NCBI RefSeq assembly: GCF_003003095.1
Contig: NZ_PVTT01000001.1
Location: forward strand, 1,054,001 to 1,118,000
Direction of reading: 5' to 3'
DNA from: Hasllibacter halocynthiae
Lineage (GTDB): Bacteria; Pseudomonadota; Alphaproteobacteria; Rhodobacterales; Rhodobacteraceae
Length of the DNA stretch: 64,000 nucleotides
Shown here: positions 50,579 through 63,949 of the stretch, one piece after another
How the letters are laid out: each line of letters begins with the position of its first letter
Position numbering within the stretch: the stretch's first letter is position 1
The notes under the pieces: generated by a model
Database searches by the model: none
Seen by the model: only the letters and a program-made list of their open reading frames with translations
Told to the model about the DNA's origin: nothing
Made by a program: the position numbers and the translations under genes

Positions 50579-50627
50579 GCACCGATCCTCCAGCCCCGGC
50601 CCGCCTAGGCCGGGCGGGCGCGGATGT

Positions 50628-53600
50628 CTATTCGGCCGCCTCCCGCACCGGCCCCGCGCGCAGCGCCGCCAGCAGCTCCCCGCGCCGCGCGGCCGCGGCC
50701 CTGGCGTTCGCCGCCTTGACCGGCCCGAAGCCGCGGATGGACAGGGGCAGCCGCGCCCAGGCCTCCGCCGCCTCGGGGTTCCCGGCGGCGAGGGGCAGCA
50801 CCGCGCCGAGGTCCCGCTCGTACTCGTCGATCAGCGCGCGCTCCATCCGGCGCTCCTCCGTGCGGCCGAACGGGTCCAGCACGGTGCCGCGCAACCCCCG
50901 CATCCCCGCCAGCAGCGGCCAGACCCGGTCCATCCACGGGCCGAAGCGCCGCTTGCGGGGCCGCCCGGCGGGGTCCCGGCCCGGCAGCATCGGCGGGGCG
51001 AGGTGGTAGGACACCCGCCCGCCCCCCTCGAACGCCTCGGCGACCCTGCGGCGCGTGTCGCGATGCAGCCGGGCGACCTCGTACTCGTCCTTGTAGGTCA
51101 GGAGCTTGCCGAACCCTTCGGCCACGGCGGGGCGCAGGAAGCCCGGCGCGCGGCCCACCGCGGCACGGAACCGGGCCACGGCCCCCTCGCCCGAATGGTC
51201 CCGGACCCGCCCCTCCCAGGCGGCGATCCGCTCCTCGTCGGTGCGGGGCGTCGCCGGGGCCTCGGGCGCCAGGAAGGCGGCGGCCTCCTTCGGGCGGGCG
51301 ACGGCCCAGCGGCCCAGGGCGAAGGCCCGGACGTTGCCCTCCACCGCGGCGCCGTTCAGCTCGACCGCCCGCAGGATCGCCGCCTCCGACAGCGGGACGA
51401 GCCCGCGCTGCCAGGCCGCGCCCACCATCAGCATGTTGGCGAAGATCGTGTCCCCCAGCGCCGCCTTCGCCAGCGCCGAGGCATCCAGCGCGGCGAGCCT
51501 CGCGCCCAGCCGCTCCTCCAGCCGTGCGCGCAGCGTCTGCGCCGGCAGCGCGAACCCCGGGTCGCGCGTGAAGTCGCCCGTCACGGTCTCGGCCAGGTTC
51601 ACGACCGCGCCCGTCCGGCCCGGCGCCGTCAGCGCCAGCGTCGCCGCCCCGGCGGTCGTCACCAGATCGCCGCCGATCACCGCGTCGGCCTCGCCCAGGG
51701 CGACGCGCACGGCGCTGATGTCGCCCGGCTCCTCCGCGATGCGCAGGTGGATGTGCACCGCCCCGCCCTTCTGGGCGAGGCCAGCCATCTCCATCATGCC
51801 GGCGCCCTTGCCCTCGAGATGCGCCGCCATCGACAGGACCGCGCCGACCGTCACCACGCCCGTCCCTCCGATCCCGGTGACGACCGTGGCGTGGGTGCCC
51901 TCGATCGCGGGCAGGTCCGGCACCGGCAGGGGGCCGACCTCGACCGCGCGGGCCTCGGCGCGGCGGGGCGCGGCGCCCGCCACGGTGACGAAGGCCGGGC
52001 AGAACCCGTTCACGCAGGACGCGTCGAAGTTGCACGAGGACTGGTCGACCATCCGCTTGCGGCCGAACGGCGTCTCCAGCGGCACGAGCGAGACGCAGTT
52101 CGACTGCACGCCGCAATCGCCGCACCCCTCGCAGACCTCCGGGTTGATGAAGACCCGCTCGGCGGGGGGCGGGAAAGCCCCGCGCTTGCGGCGGCGGCGC
52201 TTCTCGGCCGCGCAGGTCTGCACGTAGAGGATCGCCGTCACCCCGGGACGCGCGGCCATCTCGCGCTGCACCGCGTCGAGCTCGCGGCGCTCGCGCACCT
52301 CGACCCCGGCCGGCAGGCCCTTCGGATCGAACCCTTCCGCGGGGTCGTGGACGACCGCCACGCGGCCGACCCCCATCGCGACCAGCTCCGCCGCGATGCG
52401 ATGGGGGCCGAGGCCCCCTTCGTTGCCCTGCCCGCCGGTCATGGCGACCGCGTCGTTGTAGAGGATCTTGTAGGTCATCGTCGTGCCGGCCGCGACCGCG
52501 GCGCGAACCGCCTGTATGCCCGAGTGGTTGTAGGTCCCGTCGCCGAGGTTCTGGAAGACGTGCCCGCGCGTGCTGAACGGCGCCTCGCCGATCCAGTTCG
52601 CGCCCTCGCCGCCCATCTGGGTGAAGCCCGTCGTCTCGCGGTCCATCCACTGCACCATGTAGTGGCAGCCGATCCCCGCATAGGCGCGCGCGCCCTCCGG
52701 CACCTTGGTCGAGCTGTTGTGGGGGCAGCCCGAGCAGAAGTAGGGCAGCCGCGCCGCGACGTCGGGGGCGCCCGCGCGCCGCGCCTCCGCGATGCGCGCC
52801 AGCGCGGCCTCGATCCGGTCGGTGCGCCGCCCCTCCTCCAGGAGGATGCCGCCGAGCTTGGCCGCGATGTCCACGGGGTCGAGCGCCATGCGCGTCGGGA
52901 ACAGCTCCTCTCGCCGTGCCCCGGCCTGCGATCCGCCCTTGTGCCAGCCATGGACCCGCCGGCCCTGGCGGTCGTCGAAGATGGCCTCCTTGATCTGCAC
53001 CTCGAGCAGCTTGCGCTTCTCCTCGACCACGACGATCAGGTCGAGGCCCTCGGCCCACCCGCGAAGCCCCTCCATGTCCAGCGGCCAGACCTGCCCGACC
53101 TTGTAGGTGGTGATCCCCAGCCGCGCCGCCTCGTCCTCGTCGATCCCGAGAAGGCCGAGTGCGTGGACGAGGTCCAGCCAGTTCTTCCCCGCCGCGACGA
53201 GGCCGATCCGCGCCCCGCGCCGGCCCCAGACGCGCCGGTCCATCCCGTTCGCGCGCGAGAACGCCTCCGCGGCGGCGCGCTTGTGGTCGATCATCCGCGC
53301 CTCCTGGGCCTGCGGCGTGTCCGCCAGCCGGATGCCCAGCCCGCCCTCGGGCATGGGGACGTCCGGCCGGACGAGGCGCAGCCGGTGCGGGTCGCCGTCC
53401 ACCACGGCGGTCGCCTCGACCGTATCCTTCATCGTCTTGAGGCCGACCCAAACCCCCGCGAAGCGGCTCAGCGCCCAGGCGTAGAGCCCATGGTCGAGGA
53501 TCTCCTGCACCCCGGCCGGCGAGACGACGGGCATGTAGGCGTCCACCATCGCCCAGTCGGACTGGTGCAGCGTGGTCGACGACTCGCCCGTATGGTCGTC

Positions 53601-54041
53601 CCCCATCGCCATCAGCACGCCGCCCAGGGGCGCGGTGCCGGCCATGTTCGCGTGCCGCATCACGTCGCCCGAGCGGTCCACGCCCGGGCCCTTGCCGTAC
53701 CAGAGGCCGAACACCCCGTCGTATCGCCCCTCGCCGCGCAACCCCGCCTGCTGCGTGCCCCATAGCGCGGTCGCGGCGAGATCCTCGTTCAGGCCGGGGT
53801 GGAAGGCGATCCGATGCTCGGCCAGCAGCCGCGACGCGCGGCCCATCTGCATGTCCACCGCCCCGAGGGGCGAGCCCCGATAGCCCGTCACGTAGCCGGC
53901 CGTGTCGTACCCGGCGGCCGCGTCCCGCGCGCGCTGCATCAGCACCAGCCGCACGAGCGCCTGCGTCCCGTTGAGAAGGACCGGCGACTTCGAAAGGTCG
54001 AGCCGGTCGTCCAGAGAGACTTCGCGAAGTCCTGCGGTCAC
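50628..54041 (-). CDS. Indolepyruvate ferredoxin oxidoreductase, fused subunits
   Basis: A 1137-residue thiamine-dependent 2-oxoacid oxidoreductase. The N-terminal part (to about 400) is the pyrimidine-binding domain with [14 protein letters not shown]. The ThDP-binding domain follows with [19 protein letters not shown] and [17 protein letters not shown] Cys-rich segment is at about 635-700 ([29 protein letters not shown]). The gamma-like domain starts around 730 with [18 protein letters not shown]. It oxidises arylpyruvates to aryl-acetyl-CoA and reduces ferredoxin. This single-chain form is typical of alphaproteobacteria. It is divergent from the LysR gene at 54189, with 147 bases between them. 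Confidence 0.9.
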   Translation of the reverse strand: MTAGLREVSLDDRLDLSKSPVLLNGTQALVRLVLMQRARDAAAGYDTAGYVTGYRGSPLGAVDMQMGRASRLLAEHRIAFHPGLNEDLAATALWGTQQAGLRGEGRYDGVFGLWYGKGPGVDRSGDVMRHANMAGTAPLGGVLMAMGDDHTGESSTTLHQSDWAMVDAYMPVVSPAGVQEILDHGLYAWALSRFAGVWVGLKTMKDTVEATAVVDGDPHRLRLVRPDVPMPEGGLGIRLADTPQAQEARMIDHKRAAAEAFSRANGMDRRVWGRRGARIGLVAAGKNWLDLVHALGLLGIDEDEAARLGITTYKVGQVWPLDMEGLRGWAEGLDLIVVVEEKRKLLEVQIKEAIFDDRQGRRVHGWHKGGSQAGARREELFPTRMALDPVDIAAKLGGILLEEGRRTDRIEAALARIAEARRAGAPDVAARLPYFCSGCPHNSSTKVPEGARAYAGIGCHYMVQWMDRETTGFTQMGGEGANWIGEAPFSTRGHVFQNLGDGTYNHSGIQAVRAAVAAGTTMTYKILYNDAVAMTGGQGNEGGLGPHRIAAELVAMGVGRVAVVHDPAEGFDPKGLPAGVEVRERRELDAVQREMAARPGVTAILYVQTCAAEKRRRRKRGAFPPPAERVFINPEVCEGCGDCGVQSNCVSLVPLETPFGRKRMVDQSSCNFDASCVNGFCPAFVTVAGAAPRRAEARAVEVGPLPVPDLPAIEGTHATVVTGIGGTGVVTVGAVLSMAAHLEGKGAGMMEMAGLAQKGGAVHIHLRIAEEPGDISAVRVALGEADAVIGGDLVTTAGAATLALTAPGRTGAVVNLAETVTGDFTRDPGFALPAQTLRARLEERLGARLAALDASALAKAALGDTIFANMLMVGAAWQRGLVPLSEAAILRAVELNGAAVEGNVRAFALGRWAVARPKEAAAFLAPEAPATPRTDEERIAAWEGRVRDHSGEGAVARFRAAVGRAPGFLRPAVAEGFGKLLTYKDEYEVARLHRDTRRRVAEAFEGGGRVSYHLAPPMLPGRDPAGRPRKRRFGPWMDRVWPLLAGMRGLRGTVLDPFGRTEERRMERALIDEYERDLGAVLPLAAGNPEAAEAWARLPLSIRGFGPVKAANARAAAARRGELLAALRAGPVREAAE

Positions 54042-54188
54042 GTCCTGCCCTCCCCATTCCGGATCGCGGCCACTCTAGGTCAGCTTTGCTGACCGACCAA
54101 GCCGCAAAGCGCGCCATCGCGGCGTTACCGCTACCGAACGACGACCCGAGGTCGTATGCCCGGCCCCATAGCACCAGGAGAATCGCCG

Positions 54189-55088
54189 ATGGACTGGGAC
54201 AAGCTGCGAATATTCCACGCGGTGGCGGACGCCGGCAGCCTGACGGCGGCGGGCGATACGCTGCACCTGTCGCAGTCGGCCGTCTCCCGCCAGATCCGCG
54301 GCCTGGAGGAGCAGCTGAACACGACCCTCTTCCACCGCCACGCCCGCGGCCTCATCCTGACCGAGCAGGGCGAGCTGCTGTTCGACGCGACCCGCGCGAT
54401 GACCAAGCGCCTCGACGCCGCGTCCGCCCGCATCCGCGACAGCGAGGAGGAGGTGTTCGGCGAGCTTCGCGTGACCTCCACCGTGGGGTTCGGGATGCTC
54501 TGGCTCGCGCCGCGCCTGTCGCGCCTCTACGACCGTTATCCCGACCTCAACCTCGACCTCATCCTGGAGGAGCGGGTCCTCGACCTGCCCATGCGCGAGG
54601 CCGACGTCGCCATCCGCATGAAGGAGCCCGCGCAGGCCGACCTCGTCCGCAAGAAGCTGCTGTCGATCCGCATGGCCCTCTTCGCGACGCGCGAGTACCT
54701 GGATCGCCACGGCGCCCCGGAGGACGAGCGCCAGATCGGCCAGCACCGCCTGATCTGCCAGCACCCGAACGCGATCCAGGTCGCGGCCGGCGCGCAGCTC
54801 GTCCAGGGGCTGATGACCCATGGCGTCCCCAACGTGTTGTGGGTGAACAATTATTTTGGGGTCGGGCAGGCGGTGGTGAACCATCTGGGGATCGGGATCC
54901 TGCCGAACTACATGGCGGGCGACGACCCCCGCCTGATCCGCGTCCTGCCCGAGGTGGAATCGGGCGAGGTGCCCGTCTTCCTCGCCTACCCGGAGGAGCT
55001 GCGCTCCTCGAAGCGGGTGGGCGCCTTCCGCGACTTCGTCACCGAGGAGATCACCGCCGCCCGCCGGGCCGGCGCGCTCGATGGCTGA
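54189..55088 (+). CDS. LysR-family transcriptional regulator
   Basis: A 299-residue regulator with an N-terminal winged helix-turn-helix, WDKLRIFHAVADAGSLTAAGDTLHLSQSAVSRQIRGLEEQL (about residues 3-45 within it), and the coinducer domain from about residue 90. LPMREADVAIRMKEPAQADL and GQAVVNHLGIGILPNYMAG are typical of the effector lobe. Divergent LysR regulators usually control the neighbouring gene, here the indolepyruvate oxidoreductase. The intergenic region contains no clear T-N11-A site that I trust. Start ATG at 54189 follows GGAGAATCGCC. Confidence 0.87.
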   Translation: MDWDKLRIFHAVADAGSLTAAGDTLHLSQSAVSRQIRGLEEQLNTTLFHRHARGLILTEQGELLFDATRAMTKRLDAASARIRDSEEEVFGELRVTSTVGFGMLWLAPRLSRLYDRYPDLNLDLILEERVLDLPMREADVAIRMKEPAQADLVRKKLLSIRMALFATREYLDRHGAPEDERQIGQHRLICQHPNAIQVAAGAQLVQGLMTHGVPNVLWVNNYFGVGQAVVNHLGIGILPNYMAGDDPRLIRVLPEVESGEVPVFLAYPEELRSSKRVGAFRDFVTEEITAARRAGALDG

Positions 55089-55189
55089 CGGCGCCCGGAA
55101 AACAGGCGGTTTGCCGCGGATGCATAGCGGATATGCAAAGCGATCGGTCCATCGCGCTTGATCGGCCCCGGCGGCGATCATAGCTGGCC

Positions 55190-55266
55190 GCTGTCCGGGA
55201 GGACTCGCTTCTCCCGTACGACCTCCCTGTTGGACTTGGCCGGAGCGAAGGCTCCGGCCTTTTTTT
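55190..55266 (+). ncRNA. Putative small RNA of the mmgR/suhB (alpha-r8) type
   Basis: A ~77-nt element after the LysR gene. It has a 5' hairpin GGGAG/CTCCC (55197-55215), a single-stranded tract GTACGACCTCCCTGTTGGACTT that contains an anti-Shine-Dalgarno CCTCCC, and a strong terminator with T7. The order (short stem, CCUCCCUGUUGGACUUGGCC, terminator) and length recall the mmgR/suhB RNAs of alphaproteobacteria, trans-acting RNAs that bind Hfq and block translation. TTGATC at 55158 may be the -35 of its promoter; the 5' end is an estimate. Confidence 0.6.
55238..55266 (+). terminator. Rho-independent terminator
   Basis: GGCCGGAGC / GCTCCGGCC (55238-55246 and 55251-55259) with loop GAAG and T7 at 55260-55266. 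It is the best terminator in the window. Its last T is also the first base of the stop triplet of the convergent gene. Confidence 0.95.
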
Positions 55267-55763
55267 CATCCGAGCAGGCAGTCCCCCAGGGACAGGGCCA
55301 CCGTGATCCGATCGCCCGGCCCCCTCGGGATGCCGTCCACGTCGATCTCGATCCGGTCCGCCTCGATCCTCACCCGCTCCGGCGGCATGGGGATGCTCGT
55401 CTCCTCCGCCACCAACGCACCGCCCTCGAACGTGGTGCATCCGGCCCCGGCGAAGGTCAGGACGTAGCCGTTGAAGGTGCCCAGCCGGTCGCCCCCCTCG
55501 ATTGCGCGATCCGGCCCGTATCCAATGGTCAGCCGGTCGCCCGCGACGTCCACCACCGCCGGGACGGCGCGGTAGCCGCCGTCGTCGTCGGCCGCGTCGA
55601 ACCCGAACTCCGGCCCGTCGCCCACCACGGCCGCGCGCGGATCGGCCGAGGCGAGGATGGCGCCCCCCTCGCCGCGCAGCTCGATCCACATGGTCAGCCG
55701 GAGCCCGTCCAGGCCCTCGGCGCCCGCGGACGTCGCCAGCAGGATCAGGGCCAGGGCGCGCAT
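55266..55763 (-). CDS. Secreted protein of unknown function
   Basis: A 165-residue exported protein: short signal MRALALILLATSAGAEG, then a beta-rich acidic body (TMWIELRGEGGAILASADPRA, FNGYVLTFAGAGCTTFEGG, IEIDVDGIPRGPGDRITVALSLGDCLLG). Two Cys residues (in AGAGCTT and GDCLLG) could form a disulphide. No family recognised. It is divergent from purL with 67 bases between start codons and ends on the terminator of the small RNA. Confidence 0.7.
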   Translation of the reverse strand: MRALALILLATSAGAEGLDGLRLTMWIELRGEGGAILASADPRAAVVGDGPEFGFDAADDDGGYRAVPAVVDVAGDRLTIGYGPDRAIEGGDRLGTFNGYVLTFAGAGCTTFEGGALVAEETSIPMPPERVRIEADRIEIDVDGIPRGPGDRITVALSLGDCLLG

Positions 55764-55830
55764 GCCCCTGCCCTAGCACCTCGGCGGGGGCCGGGCTAGG
55801 ACGCCGCCCGGGCACCCGGGGGGGAGATTC

Positions 55831-57981
<2,151 letters not shown>

Positions 57982-58108
57982 GGCCTCCGCCGTCGGGCCG
58001 GGAAGCCGGACCGGGAATGCGCCCGGAGGAAGGCCCGGCCGCGCGGTGCCTGTCCCATTGCACGCCCCCCGCCATCCGCCTACCTCTGACCGGGAAAGGA
58101 CGCCGCCC

Positions 58109-58345
58109 ATGCCCATGCACACCCACCAGATCGAGACCCTGCTGCGGGAGAGCTTCCCCAACGCCCGGATCGAGGTCTCGGGCCAGGACGGGGTCCACAT
58201 GTCGGCGGTCGTCGTCGACGAGAGCTTCCGGGGTCTCAACCGCGTCCAACAGCAGCGCGCGGTCTACGCCGCCCTGAAGGGCAGGATGGACGGCCCCGAC
58301 GGCGAGCTGCACGCCCTCGCCCTCACCACCCGCGCCCCCGACTGA
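58109..58345 (+). CDS. BolA-family protein
   Basis: A 78-residue BolA domain (IETLLRESFPNARIEVSGQDGVHMSAVVVDESFRGLNRVQQQRAVYAALKGRM). FxGxxxVxRQR-type LNRVQQQRAVY and the final LHALALTTRAP are typical. BolA/IbaG proteins form [2Fe-2S] complexes with monothiol glutaredoxins, and grxD follows immediately. A second Met (58115) is possible; ATG 58109 follows GGAAAGGACG. The TGA at 58343-58345 lies 11 bases before the grxD ATG. Confidence 0.9.
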   Translation: MPMHTHQIETLLRESFPNARIEVSGQDGVHMSAVVVDESFRGLNRVQQQRAVYAALKGRMDGPDGELHALALTTRAPD

Positions 58346-58356
58346 TGGAGAGACCG

Positions 58357-58731
58357 ATGCCCGACGCCACCGCCCCCGCCCAGGACCGCATCCGCGAGAC
58401 CGTGGAGGCCAACGACGTGGTCCTCTTCATGAAGGGGACCAAGGCGATGCCTCAGTGCGGGTTCTCCGCCAAGGTCGCGGGCGTCCTGAATTACATGAAC
58501 GTGCCCTACAAGGACGTGAACGTCCTCGACGACATGGACGTCCGGCAGGGGATCAAGGACTTCTCCGACTGGCCGACCATCCCTCAGCTCTACGTGAAGG
58601 GCGAGTTCGTCGGCGGCTGCGACATCATCACCGAGATGACCCTGTCGGGCGAGCTGGACGAGATGCTGGAGGCCAAGGGCGTCGCCTTCGACAAGGATGC
58701 CGCCGAAGAGATCCGCAAGCACAACGGCTAG
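58357..58731 (+). CDS. grxD: Monothiol glutaredoxin (Grx4/GrxD type)
   Basis: A 124-residue CGFS glutaredoxin: VVLFMKGTKAMPQCGFSAKVAGVL with C34, PTIPQLYVKGEFVGGCDI, and an extra C-terminal tail ([19 protein letters not shown]) longer than E. coli Grx4. It transfers Fe-S clusters, with BolA as partner. An ATG at 58345 overlaps bolA, but GGAG six bases before 58357 makes the second ATG the better start. Its TAG is nested in CTAG with the zapA stop. Confidence 0.94.
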   Translation: MPDATAPAQDRIRETVEANDVVLFMKGTKAMPQCGFSAKVAGVLNYMNVPYKDVNVLDDMDVRQGIKDFSDWPTIPQLYVKGEFVGGCDIITEMTLSGELDEMLEAKGVAFDKDAAEEIRKHNG

Positions 58732-59162
58732 CGGCCGGGGGCCCGGCCCGCCGGCTCGGCCTCCTCCTCCTGGGGCAGCGACTTCTCCAGCCGCTCGGCC
58801 ATCGCCTCGGCGCGGCGGGCGGCGGCCTCGACGGCGGCGGGCAGGCCCGGGGGCACGATCCCGACCTCGACGGTGCGCGGCTCGGGCTCGGGGCGGTCCT
58901 TCAGCTCGGCCAGCTTGGCGTCGCGTTCCGCGACCGCCGCCTCCGCACGGCGCAGCTTCTCCTCCAGGCCGGCGGTCTTGTCGGCCAGCATGAGCCCGGA
59001 CATCAGCAGAAGCTGCCCCTCGGGCATCCTGCCCATCTGGCCGACCAGCACGCCCGCCTCGCCATCCAGAAGCCCTGCGGCGGCGCGGAGGTAGTGCTCC
59101 TCGCCTTCCTGGCAGGCGACCTCGAACTCGCGGCCTCCGATGGTGACGGTCACGGCGGGCAT
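58728..59162 (-). CDS. zapA: Cell division protein ZapA
   Basis: A 144-residue protein. The ZapA domain has [31 protein letters not shown] at the N-terminus, with a central helix [37 protein letters not shown] forming a coiled coil. The C-terminal tail is extended and charged. ZapA crosslinks FtsZ filaments at the division site. The gene immediately upstream in the same direction (59164) encodes another coiled-coil protein, with one base between them, suggesting a joint role. Confidence 0.9.
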   Translation of the reverse strand: MPAVTVTIGGREFEVACQEGEEHYLRAAAGLLDGEAGVLVGQMGRMPEGQLLLMSGLMLADKTAGLEEKLRRAEAAVAERDAKLAELKDRPEPEPRTVEVGIVPPGLPAAVEAAARRAEAMAERLEKSLPQEEEAEPAGRAPGR

Positions 59163-59163
59163 C

Positions 59164-59682
59164 TCAGGCCTCCTCCGGCATGGCCATGATGGGCGAGACT
59201 TCCTCGATCAGACGGTCCAGGTCGTCGCGGTCCGCCTGCCGCTGCAGGCGCAGGGCCTCCAGCTCGGCGGCCGTGGCGCGGTTGACGAGGTCCGGCTCCG
59301 CCAAGCCCTCGGCCATGGCGTCCCGCAGGGCGCCGCAGTTCTCGCGCAGGCGCTGGTTGACGCCCCGCAGCTGGCGCGCCTCGCGCTCGTGATCCTCGAG
59401 GCGGGCGCGCAGATCCGCAAGCTCGGCCTCCAGCTTCGCGACATGCGTGGTCTGCCTGCGCTTGAGCGCGCGCACCCGGTCGTCGAGCTGCGCGGCGGCG
59501 TCACGCTCGGCCTCGAGCTCGGCCTCGAGACGCTCGACCTCGGCGGGGTCGGCGGGCTCGGGGCGCGGGGCGGCCGAACGCTCGACCGCGCCCTCCAGCC
59601 GGTCGAGCGCCTCGACCAGCCGGCGCTCCGCCTCGGCGAGCTCGGCCGGCATGCCGCCTTCGATGTGCACGGAATCCTCCAT
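59164..59682 (-). CDS. Coiled-coil protein upstream of zapA
   Basis: A 172-residue, highly charged, almost wholly helical protein: two long coiled-coil stretches (about 12-34 and 45-145), with [21 protein letters not shown] and [22 protein letters not shown]. It ends in a conserved-looking [14 protein letters not shown]. No signal or TM. Position directly before zapA, and composition like ZapB, suggest a divisome accessory factor (inference). The start at 59682 ([10 protein letters not shown]) is preferred to 59757, because the extra 25 residues are basic and unlike the rest. Confidence 0.78.
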   Translation of the reverse strand: MEDSVHIEGGMPAELAEAERRLVEALDRLEGAVERSAAPRPEPADPAEVERLEAELEAERDAAAQLDDRVRALKRRQTTHVAKLEAELADLRARLEDHEREARQLRGVNQRLRENCGALRDAMAEGLAEPDLVNRATAAELEALRLQRQADRDDLDRLIEEVSPIMAMPEEA

Positions 59683-59880
59683 CCGGTCCCCCGTCCCGAT
59701 CCTCCGGGCCGCCGCCTTACGCACGGCCCGTCCCCTTCGCCCGATTCGCGTCACCATACCGAGGATTGCGCGCTTGGCACCCCCCGGCAGGACGGCGGCG
59801 CCCCCGTGGCGGGCGGTTGCCGCCTCCTGCCGCCTTCGCTAGCAGGCGAAACGACAGCCCGCACCAAGGAAGGACGCCCC

Positions 59881-61896
59881 ATGGACATCGCTGCCCTTCG
59901 CGAAGCGCACCCGGACCACTGGCGGCGCGCCGCGGCGATCCGCACGCTCACCCTCGACGCCGTGGCCGCGGCGAACTCCGGCCATTCGGGCGCGCCGATC
60001 GGGCTGGCGGACGTGGCGACGGTCCTCTGGTCGAAGCACCTGAAGTTCGACGCGGCCCATCCGCAATGGCCTGACCGCGACCGGTTCATCCTGTCGAACG
60101 GCCATGCCTCGATGCTGATCTACGCGCTGACCTACCTTACCGGGATGCCCGGGATGGACCTGCAGCAGATCAAGGACTTCCGGCAGTGGGGGTCCAAGAC
60201 CGCCGGCCACCCCGAGCGCGGGCACGCCCCCGGTGTCGAGACGACGACCGGCCCGCTGGGCCAAGGCCTGGCCAACGCGGTCGGCAAGGCGATGGCCGAG
60301 GCGCACCTGCGCGCCGTCTGGGGCGAGAAGGTCGTCGACCACCACACCTTCGTCTTCGCCGGCGACGGCTGCCTGATGGAGGGCATCTCGCACGAGGCGA
60401 TCGCGCTGGCGGGAATGCAGAAGCTCGACCGGCTGATCGTCTTCTTCGACCACAACGGCATCACCATCGACGGCAAGGTCTCGCTGGCCGACATCACCGA
60501 TCAGCGCGAGCGTTTCGACGCGTCAGGGTGGGACACCTTCGCCTGCGACGGACACGACCCCGACGACATCGACCGCGCCATCCGCGAGGCGAAGGCCTCG
60601 CCCCGCCCCGCGATGATCGAGTGCCGGACCCACATCGCCCTCGGGGCGCCTCAGCAGGACACCGCCAAGGGCCACGGCGCGATCACCAAGCCCGAGGACG
60701 TCGCCGCCACGAAGGAGGCCTACGGCATGGCCGCGGGCTCCTTCGTCATCGAGGACGAGGTGAAGTCCTGGTGGGAGGAGGTCGGCGCCCGCGGAGGCGA
60801 GGCCCATGCCGAATGGCGCGCCAGGCTCGACAAGCTCTCCAAGGGCAAGCGCGCCGAGTGGGACCGCGTCGAGGCGGGCGAGGCGCCGAGGAAGCTGCAA
60901 TCCACGATCCGCGCGCTGAAGAAGCAGGCCGTCGAGGCGATGCCCAAGCTCGCCACGCGCGCGGCCTCCGAGAAGGTGCTGGAGGTGGTGAACCCGATCA
61001 TGCCCGAGACCTTCGGCGGCTCGGCCGACCTGACGGGGTCCAACAACACCCAGGCCGGCGGCATCACCGTGTTCGACCCGGAGAACCGGGCCGGCCGCTA
61101 CGTCCACTACGGCATCCGCGAGCACGGGATGGCCGCCGCCATGAACGGCATCGTCACCCATGGGGGCCTGCGCCCCTATGGCGGCACGTTCCTCGTCTTC
61201 TCGGACTACGCGCGGGGGGCGATCCGCCTCTCCTCGCTGATGGCGGTGCCGACGGTCTACGTGATGACGCACGATTCCATCGGCCTGGGCGAGGACGGGC
61301 CCACGCACCAGCCGGTCGAGCATCTGGCCGCCCTGCGCGCCATGCCGAACCACCTGGTCATCCGCCCCGCCGACCAGGTCGAGACGGCCGAGGCGTGGGA
61401 AATCGCGCTGACGTCCATGACGACGCCCGTGACGCTCGCCCTGTCGCGGCAGGGCCTGCCCGCGGTCCGTTCCAAGAACACCAACAAGAACCTCGTCTCG
61501 CAGGGTGCCTACGTCCTCGCGGAAGCGGAGGCGAAGCGGCAGGTGGTGCTCATGGCGTCGGGCTCGGAGGTCTCGGTCGCGATGGACGCGAAGGCCGCGC
61601 TGGAGGCGGACGGGATCGGCGCGCGCGTCGTCTCCGTCCCCTGCATGGAGCTCTTCTGGCAGCAGGACGAGAGCTATCGCCGCCGTGTCCTGCCGGGCGG
61701 CGCCGTGCGCGTGGCCGTCGAGGCCGCCGTCCGCCAGCCCTGGGACCGGTTCCTCCTCGGCGAGCGCGGGCGCGAGCAGAAGGCCGGCTTCGTCGGCATG
61801 GACGGCTTCGGCGCCTCGGCCCCGGCCGAGACCCTGTTCGAGAAGTTCGGCATCACCGCCGACGCCGTGGCGGAGAAGGCCAAGTCCCTCCTCTGA
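59881..61896 (+). CDS. tkt: Transketolase
   Basis: A 671-residue ThDP enzyme of the pentose-phosphate/Calvin pathway. It has [20 protein letters not shown] at the N-terminus, [30 protein letters not shown] (ThDP/Mg), [26 protein letters not shown] and [19 protein letters not shown] at the end. With edd/eda and gap it frames the central sugar metabolism of the window. GGAAGGACGCCCC precedes ATG 59881. The next small gene starts on its stop codon (TGATG). Confidence 0.96.
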   Translation: MDIAALREAHPDHWRRAAAIRTLTLDAVAAANSGHSGAPIGLADVATVLWSKHLKFDAAHPQWPDRDRFILSNGHASMLIYALTYLTGMPGMDLQQIKDFRQWGSKTAGHPERGHAPGVETTTGPLGQGLANAVGKAMAEAHLRAVWGEKVVDHHTFVFAGDGCLMEGISHEAIALAGMQKLDRLIVFFDHNGITIDGKVSLADITDQRERFDASGWDTFACDGHDPDDIDRAIREAKASPRPAMIECRTHIALGAPQQDTAKGHGAITKPEDVAATKEAYGMAAGSFVIEDEVKSWWEEVGARGGEAHAEWRARLDKLSKGKRAEWDRVEAGEAPRKLQSTIRALKKQAVEAMPKLATRAASEKVLEVVNPIMPETFGGSADLTGSNNTQAGGITVFDPENRAGRYVHYGIREHGMAAAMNGIVTHGGLRPYGGTFLVFSDYARGAIRLSSLMAVPTVYVMTHDSIGLGEDGPTHQPVEHLAALRAMPNHLVIRPADQVETAEAWEIALTSMTTPVTLALSRQGLPAVRSKNTNKNLVSQGAYVLAEAEAKRQVVLMASGSEVSVAMDAKAALEADGIGARVVSVPCMELFWQQDESYRRRVLPGGAVRVAVEAAVRQPWDRFLLGERGREQKAGFVGMDGFGASAPAETLFEKFGITADAVAEKAKSLL

Positions 61897-62039
61897 TGGC
61901 GGACAGGGCCTGGCTGATCCTGGGGCTGGCGATCGCGGGCGCGATCGCCGCCGACGCCCTTCTGAACGACGGCCGTGCCCTGGTATTCCTCGGCAACCGG
62001 TTCCTGCAGCTTCTCTGGTGGCTGGCGTTCTGGCGTTAG
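61896..62039 (+). CDS. 47-residue membrane protein between tkt and gap
   Basis: [20 protein letters not shown] then ALLNDGRALVFLGNRFLQLL and WWLAFWR. One N-terminal TM helix (5-20) and an amphipathic or second hydrophobic helix ending in WWLAFWR. The TGATG overlap with tkt and the fit to a pattern I recall in other Rhodobacteraceae (tkt, small membrane protein, gap) support translation. Function unknown. Confidence 0.72.
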   Translation: MADRAWLILGLAIAGAIAADALLNDGRALVFLGNRFLQLLWWLAFWR

Positions 62040-62098
62040 GGGCCGCATAAGCCCGGCGAACCCCTCGGGGTCGGAGAACTGCAAGAACGGAGGGCTTC

Positions 62099-63108
<1,010 letters not shown>

Positions 63109-63112
<4 letters not shown>

Positions 63113-63525
63113 CCGAACGGCGCGACATCAACCCCCCGGGGCTCTGGCCCCGGGCGGGCTTCCCCATGAACCACGGGGTCCTGGAGCCGGACGGCCGCCG
63201 GCTGCACGTGACCGGCCAGGTCGCCTGGGACGAGGAGGGCCGCGTCCTCCATTCCGGCGACGCCGGCGCGCAGACGGCGTACGCGATGGGCCTGATCGAG
63301 CGGATCGTGGCGGCAGCGGGCGGAACCCTCGCCGACCTCGTCTCGATCACGACCTACTACGTCGATCAGGACGACTACGCCGCCATCACCGAAGCCCGCC
63401 GGATCGCCCTGGACGGGACGACGGGCCCGGCTACGACCGGCATCCGCGTCGCGGGCCTCGTTCACCCGGACCTTCTGGTCGAGATCGCCGCCATCGCCGT
63501 CATCCCGGAACGCGGGGAATCCTGA
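63109..63525 (+). CDS. RidA-family (YjgF/Rid) protein, possible CTG start
   Basis: A ~138-residue Rid domain: [62 protein letters not shown], with [12 protein letters not shown] at the end. The reactive-enamine Arg region is [12 protein letters not shown]-like rather than the canonical one. The first in-frame ATG is at 63166, but the homologous N-terminus ([20 protein letters not shown]) continues upstream to a CTG at 63109 that overlaps the gap stop as CTGA. No ATG, GTG or TTG lies between. Either a rare CTG start or an N-terminal truncation applies. GGGCCGG precedes the CTG. Confidence 0.75.
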
Positions 63526-63555
63526 CGGCGTTGGGTCGCCAAAGGAGTACCGACC

Positions 63556-63945
63556 ATGTCCCTCGCCCATGGCTTCGCCGAGATCGCCGCCCAGGACCGG
63601 CCCGACATCCTCGCCTTCCGCGTTACCGGCGCGCTCGACAAGGAGGGCATCCACGCCCTGGCCGAGCGGGCGAACGACTGGATGGACGCGCTGCCCGGCA
63701 AGGGCTCGCTCCTCCTGATCTTCGAGGCGGCCGAGGCGGACGACCTGCCTTCGGGCACCTTCGACGGCGAGATGCTGAAGGCGCGGTTCAAATCGCTTCG
63801 CAAGCTGGAGAACTACGTCGTGGCGAACGCCCCCGGCTCGGCGGGCACAATGGTAGAGGCGTTCGGCAAGGTCCTGCCGCTGGAGGCGAAGTCCTTCGAC
63901 ACCAGCGCCGAGGCTTGGGCCTTCCTCGGCGCACGTCCGGCCTGA
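63556..63945 (+). CDS. SpoIIAA-like / STAS-fold protein
   Basis: A 129-residue soluble protein: DILAFRVTGALDKEGIHALAERAND opening strand-helix, SLLLIFEAAEADDLP, ARFKSLRKLENYVVANAPGSAG and PLEAKSFDTSAEAWAFLG. This is the pattern of the SpoIIAA-like (DUF3478) group with a STAS/CRAL-TRIO-like fold. Ligand and partner are unknown. AAAGGAG seven bases before ATG 63556. The intergenic 30 bases after the RidA gene suggest cotranscription. Confidence 0.8.
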   Translation: MSLAHGFAEIAAQDRPDILAFRVTGALDKEGIHALAERANDWMDALPGKGSLLLIFEAAEADDLPSGTFDGEMLKARFKSLRKLENYVVANAPGSAGTMVEAFGKVLPLEAKSFDTSAEAWAFLGARPA

Positions 63946-63949
63946 TCAC

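Noticed and set aside
54124-54135. GTTACCGCTACC between the indolepyruvate oxidoreductase and LysR genes, resembling the edd operator
   Set aside because: The right arm is incomplete (TACC rather than TAAC), so palindromy is poor; probably coincidence, or at most a weak site.
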